Shown: piece by piece, positions 9,905 through 17,709 of the stretch | Numbering within the stretch: the first letter of the stretch is position 1 | Layout: every line of letters begins with the position of its first letter | NCBI RefSeq assembly: GCF_004682045.1 | Contig: NZ_QUZT01000050.1 | Location: 1 to 50,489, forward strand | Source of the DNA: Pseudomonas nabeulensis | Lineage (GTDB): Bacteria; Pseudomonadota; Gammaproteobacteria; Pseudomonadales; Pseudomonadaceae | Direction of reading: 5' to 3' | DNA: 50,489 nucleotides | The notes under the pieces: model-generated | Database searches by the model: none | Told to the model about the DNA's origin: nothing | Seen by the model: the letters and a program-made list of their open reading frames with translations, nothing else | Position numbers and translations under genes: made by a program

Positions 9905-11163
9905 GCGCCGTGAAAGTGCGACCGACCTTGCGCTCGGTCATTGGCCGGGGGCACCTGATCCTGGCGCTGGTGGCGGTGACTCTGGCCAGTGTGTCCTTGA
10001 CCCTGCTCGGTGTACTCGCGCTGCGGGTGTACGCCGAACACAACCTGCACCTGATCGCGCGCTCCATCAACTACACCGTTGAAGCCGCCGTAGTGTTCAA
10101 CGACAGTGCGGCGGCCACCGAATCCCTGAGCCTGATCGCGTCCACCGAAGAGGTAGCCCAGGCCGAGGTATTCAACGCCGACGGCAAAATGCTTGCGCAG
10201 TGGACGCGCCCTGAAAACGGCATGCTGTCGCGCGTCGAACTGGCGTTGGCGCATACCCTGCTCGAACAGCCTATCGACCAACCGATCCTCCACCAGGGCC
10301 GAGCCATCGGCAGTATCCACCTGACTGGCCATGGCGGCAGCCTGTTGCGCTTCCTGCTTAGCGGGTTGGCCGGGATCCTTATCTGCACCGCCCTCAGCGC
10401 CTGGGTTGCGCTGATTCTGGCGCGGCGTCTGTTGCGCGGTATCACCGGTCCATTACAGAGCCTTGCCGCCGTCGCCCACGCCGCGCGCAGCGAGCGTGAT
10501 TTTGACCGTCGCGTACCACCGGCAGAAATCGCCGAACTGCACAGCCTGGGCAGTGACTTCAACGCCTTGCTCGGCGAAATGGAAGCCTGGCAAAGCCACC
10601 TGCAAAGCGAAAACGAAACCCTCGCGCACCAGGCCAACCATGACAGCCTCACCGGCTTGCCCAACCGTGCCTTCTTCGAAGGCCGCTTGATCCGTGCCTT
10701 GCGCAGCGCTGCCAAGGCCCGGGAGCAACTGGCGGTGCTGTACCTCGACAGCGACCGCTTCAAAGAGATCAACGACAACTTCGGCCATGCCGCCGGCGAC
10801 GCCGTATTGGTGGCCGTCGCCGACCGCGTGCGTGCGCAATTGCGTGAAGATGACCTGGTGGCGCGCCTGGGCGGGGATGAATTCGCCATTCTGCTGGCGC
10901 CGTTGCACAAGGTCGAAGATGCCCAGCGCATCGCCGACAAAATCATCGCCAGCATGGACCAGCCGATCCCCGTGCCCGGCAACACCCAGGTATTGACGTC
11001 CCTCAGTATCGGCATCGCCCTCTACCCCGATCATGGCGCCACCCCCGGCACCTTGCTCAATGCCGCCGACGCGGCGATGTACCAGGCCAAGCGTTTGGCC
11101 TCGGGTGGCCAGCACACGGCGGAGTCGGAGACTCCCGTCGTCAACGTTCAACACAGGAGTTGA
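9901..11163 (+). CDS. yfiN: YfiN (TpbB), membrane diguanylate cyclase
   Basis: This protein makes c-di-GMP from two GTP and so promotes biofilm and small-colony growth when released from YfiR. In its 420 residues there is a first membrane segment near residues 17-45, a periplasmic CHASE8-type sensor region to about 145, a second membrane segment near 147-175, a HAMP linker, and a C-terminal GGDEF domain. The active motif reads ARLGGDEFAIL, and five residues earlier REDD supplies the RxxD inhibitory site, so both catalysis and product inhibition look intact. It is translated with yfiR (ATGA overlap) and is followed at once by yfiB. Confidence 0.93.
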   Translation: MSAVKVRPTLRSVIGRGHLILALVAVTLASVSLTLLGVLALRVYAEHNLHLIARSINYTVEAAVVFNDSAAATESLSLIASTEEVAQAEVFNADGKMLAQWTRPENGMLSRVELALAHTLLEQPIDQPILHQGRAIGSIHLTGHGGSLLRFLLSGLAGILICTALSAWVALILARRLLRGITGPLQSLAAVAHAARSERDFDRRVPPAEIAELHSLGSDFNALLGEMEAWQSHLQSENETLAHQANHDSLTGLPNRAFFEGRLIRALRSAAKAREQLAVLYLDSDRFKEINDNFGHAAGDAVLVAVADRVRAQLREDDLVARLGGDEFAILLAPLHKVEDAQRIADKIIASMDQPIPVPGNTQVLTSLSIGIALYPDHGATPGTLLNAADAAMYQAKRLASGGQHTAESETPVVNVQHRS

Positions 11164-11167
11164 TCCC

Positions 11168-11659
11168 TTGTTCTCGACCGCGCGTTTTATGTTTATCACC
11201 TTGCTGGTGGCCCTGCTCGCCCTCGGCGGCTGCCAGACCGCGCCCCCCAAAGGCCTGACTCCGGCGCAGATCGCCGTCCTCAAGCAACAGGGCTTTGAAC
11301 TGACCGACGAAGGCTGGGCGTTTGGCCTCTCCGGCAAAGTGCTGTTTGGCAGTGACGTTGAGTCACTCAACAAACCCAGCACCGACATCGTCGAGCGCAT
11401 CGGCAAGGCCCTGCTCGGCGTGGGGATCGAACGCGTGCGCGTGGACGGCCACACCGACGCCTCCGGCAAGGAAACCTACAACCAGCAACTGTCCCTGCGC
11501 CGTGCCAAAAGCGTGGCGGCGGTGTTGAAAGGCGTAGGCATGAAAGAAGAAAACATCCAGTTGCGCGGCCTGGGCAGCAGCGAGCCGGTGGCGCCGAATA
11601 CCACAGCGGCGGGGCGTACGGAGAATCGGCGGGTGTCGATTGTGGTGATGTCGGACTGA
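11168..11659 (+). CDS. yfiB: YfiB, OmpA-type outer-membrane lipoprotein that sequesters YfiR
   Basis: YfiB is an outer-membrane lipoprotein with a peptidoglycan-binding OmpA domain; it captures YfiR and so releases YfiN. I place the start at the TTG at 11168 because an AGGAG site lies about 9 bases upstream and the product then begins with a proper lipoprotein signal (MFSTARF, a hydrophobic run, then the lipobox LGGC). The in-frame ATG at 11189 has no ribosome site and loses the positive charge of the signal. The mature part carries EQGF-like QQGFELTDEGW, VLFGSDVESL, and the OmpA motif VDGHTDASG with LSLRRAKSVA. The length is 163 residues, like P. aeruginosa YfiB. It is the last gene of yfiRNB. 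Confidence 0.91.
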   Translation: MFSTARFMFITLLVALLALGGCQTAPPKGLTPAQIAVLKQQGFELTDEGWAFGLSGKVLFGSDVESLNKPSTDIVERIGKALLGVGIERVRVDGHTDASGKETYNQQLSLRRAKSVAAVLKGVGMKEENIQLRGLGSSEPVAPNTTAAGRTENRRVSIVVMSD

Positions 11660-11697
11660 CCGGTTTCACCCAATCCTGACTTGAAATGCAATCAAAG

Positions 11698-11791
11698 TGT
11701 GGGAGGGGGCTTGCCCCCGATGGCGGTGTGTCAGTCAACCAATACAAGCTGCCCCACCGCTATCGGGGATCGTCGCACCGCCCCTCCCACA
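11698..11791. repeat. REP-type inverted repeat pair
   Basis: The two ends carry GTGGGAGGGGGCTTGCCCCC and, 50 bases further on, a diverged reverse-complement arm ending in CCTCCCACA. This is the common Pseudomonas REP doublet. It lies between the ends of yfiB and the convergent LysR gene, where it may also stop transcription. Confidence 0.85.
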
Positions 11792-11801
11792 TTAGAGCGG
11801 G

Positions 11802-12749
11802 CTAGTCGGCAAACCGCATCTCCCGCGTCTCCCCCATCAACAACCCCTGGTTCTGCTCCGTCACTTCACGGATGTAGTCCCACAACAGGGTGATCCGCTT
11901 CAGCTTCCTCAGATCCTCGCGGCAGTACATCCAAAATTGGCGAGTGATCGTTATCTCCTCCCCCAACACCGGCAACAACCGCGGATCCTGCGCCGCCAGA
12001 AAACACGGCAATATCGCCATCGACCGCCCCTGTTGCGCCGCCACGTACTGCGCAATCACGCTGGTGCTGCGCAAGCTGGCGCTGGCGCCGGGCACCACGT
12101 TCGCCAAGTACAGCAACTCCGAGCTGAACGCCAAATCATCCACATAGCTGATAAACGGATGCTCGGCCAAGTCCGCCGGGCGTTGGATCGGCGGGTGTTG
12201 GTCGAGGTATTCCTGGGTCGCGTACAGCTGCAGCTTGTAGTCGCACAGTTTGCAGCACACATACGGCCCGTGTTCCGGGCGTTCCAGGGCGATGACGATG
12301 TCGGCTTCGCGCTTGGACAGGCTGATGAAGTGGGGCAGCGGCAGGATATCCACCGAGATCGCCGGGTAGGTGTCGACGAAATGGCTCAATTGCGGGGTGA
12401 CAAAGAAGCTGCCGAAACCCTCGGTACAGCCCATGCGCACATGGCCGGACAGCGCCACGCCGGAGCCGGACACCTGCTCGCAGGCCATGTGCAGGGTGCT
12501 TTCGATGGACTCGGCATAGCCCAGCAGGCGCTGGCCTTCGGTGGTGAGGACAAAGCCGTTGGTCCGGGATTTTTCGAACAGCAACGTACCGAGGGACACT
12601 TCCAGCGAACTGATGCGCCGCGACACGGTGGTGTAGTCCACCGCCAGGCGCTTGGCCGCGACGCTGGCCTTGCGGGTGCGGGCCACTTCGAGGAAAAACT
12701 TCAGGTCATCCCAGTTCAGGGAACCCAGTGATGTGATGTTTTTTTGCAT
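11802..12749 (-). CDS. LysR-type regulator divergent from mmsAB
   Basis: A 315-residue LysR-family transcription factor. The start MQKNITSLGSLNWDDLKFFL puts the winged-helix (LKFFLEVARTRKASVAAKRL, then DYTTVSRRISSLE) near the N-terminus; a longer reading from 12824 adds an untypical leader. The C-terminal two-thirds is the usual effector-binding fold. It faces mmsA across a 132-base gap, so it probably controls mmsAB. In P. aeruginosa the mms operon regulator MmsR is of the AraC family, so this would be a different solution. The effector is unknown; 3-hydroxyisobutyrate or a related valine intermediate is a guess from position. Confidence 0.88.
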   Translation of the reverse strand: MQKNITSLGSLNWDDLKFFLEVARTRKASVAAKRLAVDYTTVSRRISSLEVSLGTLLFEKSRTNGFVLTTEGQRLLGYAESIESTLHMACEQVSGSGVALSGHVRMGCTEGFGSFFVTPQLSHFVDTYPAISVDILPLPHFISLSKREADIVIALERPEHGPYVCCKLCDYKLQLYATQEYLDQHPPIQRPADLAEHPFISYVDDLAFSSELLYLANVVPGASASLRSTSVIAQYVAAQQGRSMAILPCFLAAQDPRLLPVLGEEITITRQFWMYCREDLRKLKRITLLWDYIREVTEQNQGLLMGETREMRFAD

Positions 12750-12881
12750 ATTGGACCGGATTTTATGTGCGTTCTTATTAGAAGTTTGCACATCTATACT
12801 CCAAAAACAGTCCGAACGCCTCATTCTTCAAGGCGATTCAACGCCTTGGTTCTCTGCATAACTATAAGATTTGGAGACCAC
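12750..12881. promoter_or_regulatory. Divergent control region, LysR gene / mmsA
   Basis: This 132-base AT-rich gap separates the two divergent starts and must hold both promoters and any LysR site. A GGAGA ribosome site for mmsA lies at 12873-12877. I see no operator clear enough to delimit. Confidence 0.55.
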
Positions 12882-14399
12882 ATGAACGCATCTGCCGATA
12901 TTTCCGTGCAGCAGGTCAAGTTGCTGATCAACGGCGAGTGGGTCGAGTCCAGGACCACCGAATGGCAAGACATCGTCAACCCCGCCACCCAAGAAGTGCT
13001 GGCCAAAGTCCCGTTCGCCACCGCCGATGAAGTCAACGCCGCCATCGACGCCGCCCACCGCGCCTTCCAGACCTGGAAGCTGACGCCCATCGGCGCGCGC
13101 ATGCGCATCATGCTCAAGCTGCAAGCCCTGATCCGCGAACACTCCAAGCGCATTGCCGTGGTCCTCAGCAATGAGCAAGGCAAGACCATCGCCGATGCCG
13201 AAGGCGATATTTTCCGGGGCCTGGAAGTGGTCGAGCACGCCTGCTCCATCGGCACCTTGCAGATGGGCGAGTTCGCCGAGAACGTGGCCGGTGGCGTCGA
13301 CACCTACACCCTGCGCCAGCCCATCGGCGTGTGCGCCGGGATTACTCCATTCAACTTCCCGGCGATGATTCCGCTGTGGATGTTCCCGATGGCGATTGCC
13401 TGCGGCAACACCTTCGTCCTCAAACCGTCCGAGCAGGACCCGCTGTCAACTGTGCTGTTGGTTGAGTTGGCGCTGGAAGCGGGCGTTCCTCCGGGTGTTC
13501 TGAACGTGGTTCACGGCGGCAAGGACGTGGTGGATGCGCTGTGCACCCACAAAGACATCAAAGCCGTGTCCTTCGTGGGTTCGACCGCTGTCGGCACCCA
13601 CGTCTACGACCTGGCCGGCAAACACGGCAAGCGCGTGCAATCGATGATGGGTGCCAAGAACCACGCCGTGGTGCTCCCGGATGCCAACCGCGAACACACC
13701 CTCAACGCCTTGGTCGGCGCCGGTTTCGGCGCGGCGGGTCAACGGTGCATGGCCACCTCGGTGGTGGTGCTGGTGGGCGCGTCCAAGCAATGGCTGCCGG
13801 ACCTCAAGGCGCTGGCGCAGAAGCTCAAGGTCAATGCGGGCAGTGAAGCGGGCACGGATGTCGGCCCGGTGATCTCCAAGCGTGCCAAGGCGCGCATCCT
13901 GGAGTTGATCGAAAGCGGCGTGAAAGAAGGCGCCAAGCTGGAACTGGACGGCCGCGACATCAAGGTGCCGGGCTTTGAACACGGCAACTTCGTTGGCCCG
14001 ACCCTGTTCTCGGGCGTGACTACCGATATGCAAATCTATACACAGGAAATTTTCGGCCCGGTGCTGGTGGTGATCGAAGTCGCCACCCTCGACGAAGCCA
14101 TCGCCCTGGTCAACGCCAACCCGTTCGGCAACGGTACGGGCCTGTTCACCCAAAGCGGTGCGGCGGCGCGTAAATTCCAGAGCGAAATCGATGTAGGCCA
14201 AGTCGGCATCAACATCCCGATCCCGGTGCCGGTGCCGTTTTTCAGCTTTACCGGCTCCCGTGGCTCCAAGCTCGGTGACCTCGGCCCGTACGGCAAGCAA
14301 GTGGTGCAGTTCTACACCCAGACCAAGACCGTCACCAGCCGCTGGTTCGATGACGACACGGTCAACGATGGCGTCAACACCACCATCAACCTGCGCTGA
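12882..14399 (+). CDS. mmsA: Methylmalonate-semialdehyde dehydrogenase (CoA-acylating)
   Basis: MmsA oxidises methylmalonate or malonate semialdehyde to propionyl-CoA or acetyl-CoA with NAD+ and CoA, late in valine breakdown. The ATG at 12882 follows GGAGA and gives 505 residues, the normal family length; an upstream in-frame ATG at 12744 would overlap the divergent LysR start. Aldehyde-dehydrogenase landmarks are present: PFNFPAMIPLWMFPMAIACG, FVGSTAVG, and the catalytic cysteine C289 in GAAGQRCMATS. It is followed 15 bases later by mmsB, the previous step of the pathway. Confidence 0.95.
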   Translation: MNASADISVQQVKLLINGEWVESRTTEWQDIVNPATQEVLAKVPFATADEVNAAIDAAHRAFQTWKLTPIGARMRIMLKLQALIREHSKRIAVVLSNEQGKTIADAEGDIFRGLEVVEHACSIGTLQMGEFAENVAGGVDTYTLRQPIGVCAGITPFNFPAMIPLWMFPMAIACGNTFVLKPSEQDPLSTVLLVELALEAGVPPGVLNVVHGGKDVVDALCTHKDIKAVSFVGSTAVGTHVYDLAGKHGKRVQSMMGAKNHAVVLPDANREHTLNALVGAGFGAAGQRCMATSVVVLVGASKQWLPDLKALAQKLKVNAGSEAGTDVGPVISKRAKARILELIESGVKEGAKLELDGRDIKVPGFEHGNFVGPTLFSGVTTDMQIYTQEIFGPVLVVIEVATLDEAIALVNANPFGNGTGLFTQSGAAARKFQSEIDVGQVGINIPIPVPVPFFSFTGSRGSKLGDLGPYGKQVVQFYTQTKTVTSRWFDDDTVNDGVNTTINLR

Positions 14400-14414
14400 T
14401 TCCGGGAGACGACC

Positions 14415-15302
14415 ATGAAGATTGCATTTATCGGCCTGGGCAACATGGGCGCGCCCATGGCCCGCAACCTGATCAAGGCTGGCCATGCGCTGAACCTGTT
14501 CGACCTGAACCAGACGGTACTCAAGGAACTGGCGGAACTGGGCGGCAGCATCAGCGAGTCACCGCGCCACGCAGCTCAAGGCGCCGAGTTGGTGATCACC
14601 ATGCTGCCGGCCGCCGCCCATGTGCGCAGCGTGTGGCTGAACGAAGACGGTGTACTCGCCGGCATCGGCCAAGGCGTGCCGGCGGTGGATTGCAGCACCA
14701 TCGATCCACAAACCGCGCGCGACGTTGCCGTGGCCGCCGCCAAGCAAGGCGTGGCCGTGGCTGATGCACCGGTGTCCGGCGGCACCGGCGGCGCCCAGGC
14801 CGGGACGCTGACCTTTATGGTCGGCGCCACCCCGGAACTGTTCGCTACCCTGCAACCGGTGCTGGCGCAGATGGGCCGCAACATCGTGCACTGCGGTGAC
14901 GTGGGCACCGGGCAAATCGCCAAGATCTGCAACAACCTGCTGCTGGGCATCAGCATGGTGGGTGTCAGCGAGGCAATGGCGTTGGGCGATGCGCTGGGCA
15001 TCGACACCCAAGTGCTGGCGGGGATCATCAACAGCTCCACCGGGCGCTGCTGGAGTTCGGACACCTACAACCCATGGCCTGGCGTGATCGAAACTGCACC
15101 AGCGTCTCGCGGTTACACCGGCGGCTTTGGGGCCGACCTGATGCTCAAGGACCTGGGCCTGGCCACTGAAGCGGCACGCCAAGCGAAACAGCCGGTGATT
15201 CTGGGCGCCGTGGCGCAACAGTTGTACCAGTCGATGAGCCAGCGCGGGGAGGGGGGCAAGGACTTCTCGGCGATTATCAACAGTTACCGAAAACCCAAGT
15301 AA
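14415..15302 (+). CDS. mmsB: 3-hydroxyisobutyrate dehydrogenase
   Basis: MmsB oxidises 3-hydroxyisobutyrate to methylmalonate semialdehyde with NAD+, feeding MmsA. The 295-residue product begins with the dinucleotide-binding motif IAFIGLGNMGAPMARNL, has the family substrate motif DAPVSGGTGGAQAGTL, and carries the catalytic lysine K170 in GTGQIAKICNNLLL. The ribosome site GGGAGA lies just before its ATG. It forms a two-gene operon with mmsA. Confidence 0.95.
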   Translation: MKIAFIGLGNMGAPMARNLIKAGHALNLFDLNQTVLKELAELGGSISESPRHAAQGAELVITMLPAAAHVRSVWLNEDGVLAGIGQGVPAVDCSTIDPQTARDVAVAAAKQGVAVADAPVSGGTGGAQAGTLTFMVGATPELFATLQPVLAQMGRNIVHCGDVGTGQIAKICNNLLLGISMVGVSEAMALGDALGIDTQVLAGIINSSTGRCWSSDTYNPWPGVIETAPASRGYTGGFGADLMLKDLGLATEAARQAKQPVILGAVAQQLYQSMSQRGEGGKDFSAIINSYRKPK

Positions 15303-15307
15303 ACACT

Positions 15308-15335
15308 GTGGTGAGGGAGCTTGCTCCCTCGCCAC
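15308..15335. terminator. Shared hairpin between mmsB and the cupin gene
   Basis: The sequence GTGGTGAGGGAGC then TTGCTCCCTCGCCAC is a near-perfect hairpin with about 13 pairs, extended by ACAC and GTGT flanks. It is one arm-pair of the GAGGGAGCTTGCTCCC repeat family. Sitting between two converging genes 40 bases apart, it could end both transcripts, though it lacks a strong T-run. Confidence 0.6.
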
Positions 15336-15342
15336 AAGGTGT

Positions 15343-15687
15343 TTAGGCAAACACAAAATACTTACGCACCGTCTCAACCACTTCCCACGTCCCCTTCATC
15401 CCCGGTTCCACCACAAAAATGTCCCCAGCCCGCAGGTGAATCGGCTCCAGGCCTTCGGGGGTGATGATGCAGTAGCCTTCCTGAAAGTGGCAGTATTCCC
15501 ACTTCACGTAGTCCACGTACCACTTGCCCGGTGTGCAGATCCAGGTGCCCATGATCTTGCTGCCGTCTTCGCTGGTGTAGGCATTGAGGTTGACGGTGTG
15601 CGGGTCGCCTTCGAGCTTTTCCCATTTGCAGGCGTCCAGGACCGGCAGGGGGTGGGTGTCGCGCAGTACGGTGATGGGCTTGGCCAT
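15343..15687 (-). CDS. Small single-domain cupin protein
   Basis: The product has 114 residues from the ATG at 15687, which has GGAGACACC just upstream. It reads as one beta-barrel cupin of the type related to ureidoglycine aminohydrolase and EutQ: GKWYVDYVKWEYCHFQEGY followed by IHLRAGDIFVVEPGMKGTWEV. The common first cupin motif histidine pair is not obvious, as is usual in this subfamily, so metal binding is uncertain. It converges on mmsAB and faces kynB divergently across a long gap. I cannot assign a substrate. Confidence 0.82.
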   Translation of the reverse strand: MAKPITVLRDTHPLPVLDACKWEKLEGDPHTVNLNAYTSEDGSKIMGTWICTPGKWYVDYVKWEYCHFQEGYCIITPEGLEPIHLRAGDIFVVEPGMKGTWEVVETVRKYFVFA

Positions 15688-16061
15688 GGTGTCTCCGAGG
15701 CAGGGAATTCGAAGGTGAACCCTAAGGCCTTGGGCGCGGTGACAGTGGTCTGAACTCGACATCCGGATGCCCAGAAGCGCAGCCGAGTACGATTCCTCTG
15801 ACACCCAGAGAACCAATGTGGGAGGGGGCTTGCCCCCGATGGCGGTGTACCAGCCAATAAATAAGTTAGCAGGCACACCGCATTCGCGAGCAAGCCCGCT
15901 CCCACAGAGGTTCTGTGTTGACTGGGCGTGAAATTTTCAATCACAAATCTTCAAGTTATTCGCAGTAAGTGCGAAAGATCTCCCGTCTCACGCCAGATTT
16001 CGCAAGAAAATTCGCAGCAGGCCCTCGTATCATTCACCCAAGAACGAGTGAGAGCCTTGCA
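15688..16061. promoter_or_regulatory. Long gap between cupin gene and kynB, with kynB control region
   Basis: This 374-base stretch has no convincing gene. It holds a REP pair at 15817-15906 and, nearer kynB, an AT-rich part with GAAATTTTC at 15930-15938 and the imperfect inverted repeat ATTTCGCAAGAAAAT at 15997-16011. Similar AAATT-rich palindromes occur before kynU (27361-27430), so these are candidate KynR sites. The assignment to KynR is an inference from family and shared motif. Confidence 0.5.
15817..15906. repeat. REP-type inverted repeat pair
   Basis: The left arm GTGGGAGGGGGCTTGCCCCC and the right arm GAGCAAGCCCGCTCCCACA are diverged reverse complements about 50 bases apart. It lies upstream of both flanking genes, so here it is not a terminator for either. 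Confidence 0.82.
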
Positions 16062-16712
16062 ATGAACCCTATAAAAACGTGGTGGGATATCAGCCCGCCC
16101 TTGAGTACGGCGACCCCGACCTGGCCGGGAGATACGCCGTTCCAGGAAGAGCGCGTGTGGCAGTTCGGCCCGGAGTGTCCGGTCAATGTGGGGCGTATCA
16201 CCTTGTCGCCGCACACCGGCGCCCATGTGGATGCGCCGCTGCATTACAGCGCGGATGGCGCGCCGATTGGCGAGGTGTCGCTGGATGTGTACATGGGCCC
16301 GTGCCGCGTGCTGCATTGCCTGGACAGTGGTGCACTGGTGCAACCCCATCAACTGGAAGGTCGTGTGGATAACCTGCCGGAGCGCGTGCTGCTGCGCACT
16401 TATCCACACGCGCCTCTGACCGAGTGGGATTCGAATTTCACCGCCATCGCGCCGCAAACCGTTGAGCTGCTGGCCAGCCTGGGTGTGCGTTTGATCGGTA
16501 TCGACACGCCCTCCCTGGACCCGCAACAGTCCAAGACCATGGACTCCCACAACGCCGTGGCGCGTCATGGCATGGCGATCCTCGAAGGCATCGTGCTCGA
16601 TGATGTACCAGAGGGCGACTATGAACTGATCGCGCTGCCGCTGCGTTTTGCCAACCTCGACGCGAGCCCGGTCCGCGCCATTCTCCGCCCGCTCAAGGAG
16701 CCCACGCGATGA
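16062..16712 (+). CDS. kynB: Kynurenine formamidase (arylformamidase)
   Basis: KynB hydrolyses N-formylkynurenine to kynurenine and formate, the second step of tryptophan breakdown. The start MNPIKTWWDISPPLS gives 216 residues, typical of the bacterial cyclase-like (metal-dependent) formamidases. The family metal motif H-x-G-x-H-x-D-x-P-x-H appears as HTGAHVDAPLH. Later DTPSLDPQQSKTMDSHNAVA matches the conserved C-terminal part. It overlaps kynA by ATGA, so both enzymes come from one message; possible KynR sites lie upstream. Confidence 0.94.
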   Translation: MNPIKTWWDISPPLSTATPTWPGDTPFQEERVWQFGPECPVNVGRITLSPHTGAHVDAPLHYSADGAPIGEVSLDVYMGPCRVLHCLDSGALVQPHQLEGRVDNLPERVLLRTYPHAPLTEWDSNFTAIAPQTVELLASLGVRLIGIDTPSLDPQQSKTMDSHNAVARHGMAILEGIVLDDVPEGDYELIALPLRFANLDASPVRAILRPLKEPTR

Positions 16713-17566
16713 GCCAATGTCCCTTCTCTGCTGACTACCAACCCCCGGAAGAATGGCATAACGCCGAACTGAATTTTTCCGAGTCCATGAGCTACGGCGA
16801 CTACCTGGACCTGGGCAAAGTCCTGAGCGCCCAGCACCCGCTGTCGCCGGACCACAACGAAATGCTCTTCATCATCCAGCACCAGACCTCCGAGCTGTGG
16901 ATGAAACTGATGCTCCACGAACTCAAGGCCGCCCGCGAACATGTGCGTCTGGGCGAGTTGCCGCCAGCGTTCAAGATGCTGGCGCGGGTGTCGCGGATCT
17001 TCGATCAACTGGTGCACGCCTGGGCGGTGCTGGCGACGATGACACCGTCAGAGTACAAGTCGATCCGCCCGTTCCTGGGGCAGTCGTCGGGGTTCCAGTC
17101 GTTCCAGTACCGCGAGATCGAATTTATCCTCGGCAACAAAAGCGCGGCGCTGTTGCGGCCCCATGCCCATCGACCGGAGCTATTGAACGAGTTGAAAGTG
17201 GCGATTGCCACGCCGTCGCTGTATGACGAGGCGATCAACCTGATGATCAAGGCGGGCCTGGCGATTGATCCACAGCGTGCCGAGCGCGACCCCACGGCGG
17301 CGACGGTGCACGATGAGTCCGTGGAGGCGGCGTGGCGTGAGGTGTATCGCGATCCAAGCCGATATTGGGATTTGTATCAGCTGGCCGAGAAGTTTATCGA
17401 CCTGGAGGACTCATTCCGCCAGTGGCGCTTTCGGCATGTGACCACGGTGGAGCGGATCATTGGTTTCCAGCCGGGAACGGGCGGCACCGAAGGCGTGGGT
17501 TATCTGCGCAAGATGCTCGACACCGTGCTGTTCCCCGAACTCTGGCGAGTGCGCTCCACCCTCTAA
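16709..17566 (+). CDS. kynA: Tryptophan 2,3-dioxygenase
   Basis: KynA is the haem enzyme that opens the indole ring of L-tryptophan with O2 to give N-formylkynurenine. The 285-residue product has the family signatures FIIQHQTSELWMKLMLHEL, SGFQSFQYREIEFILGNK and RHVTTVERIIGFQPGTGGTEG near the C-terminus, where the distal substrate loop lies. It is translationally coupled to kynB and is followed immediately by a strong terminator. Confidence 0.96.
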   Translation: MSQCPFSADYQPPEEWHNAELNFSESMSYGDYLDLGKVLSAQHPLSPDHNEMLFIIQHQTSELWMKLMLHELKAAREHVRLGELPPAFKMLARVSRIFDQLVHAWAVLATMTPSEYKSIRPFLGQSSGFQSFQYREIEFILGNKSAALLRPHAHRPELLNELKVAIATPSLYDEAINLMIKAGLAIDPQRAERDPTAATVHDESVEAAWREVYRDPSRYWDLYQLAEKFIDLEDSFRQWRFRHVTTVERIIGFQPGTGGTEGVGYLRKMLDTVLFPELWRVRSTL

Positions 17567-17569
17567 ACG

Positions 17570-17596
17570 AAAAGCCCCGGATCACCGGGGCTTTTC
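17570..17596 (+). terminator. Intrinsic terminator after kynA
   Basis: AAAAGCCCCGG, a four-base loop and CCGGGGCTTTT form a perfect 11-bp stem directly after the kynA stop. The A-run and T-run at the two ends would allow it to work in both directions, including for the converging permease gene. Confidence 0.9.
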
Positions 17597-17613
17597 ATTT
17601 GGAATGCATTCAA

Positions 17614-17707
17614 CTGTGGGAGCTGGCTTGCCTGCGATAGCGGTGTATCAGCCAACACATCCAGCGCCTGACCCACCGCCATCGCGGGCAAGCCCGGCTC
17701 CCACAGG
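17614..17707. repeat. REP-type inverted repeat pair
   Basis: CTGTGGGAGCTGGCTTGCC on the left pairs with the diverged arm GGGCAAGCCCGGCTCCCACAG on the right. It lies between the 3' ends of kynA and the permease. Confidence 0.82.
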
Positions 17708-17709
17708 TA

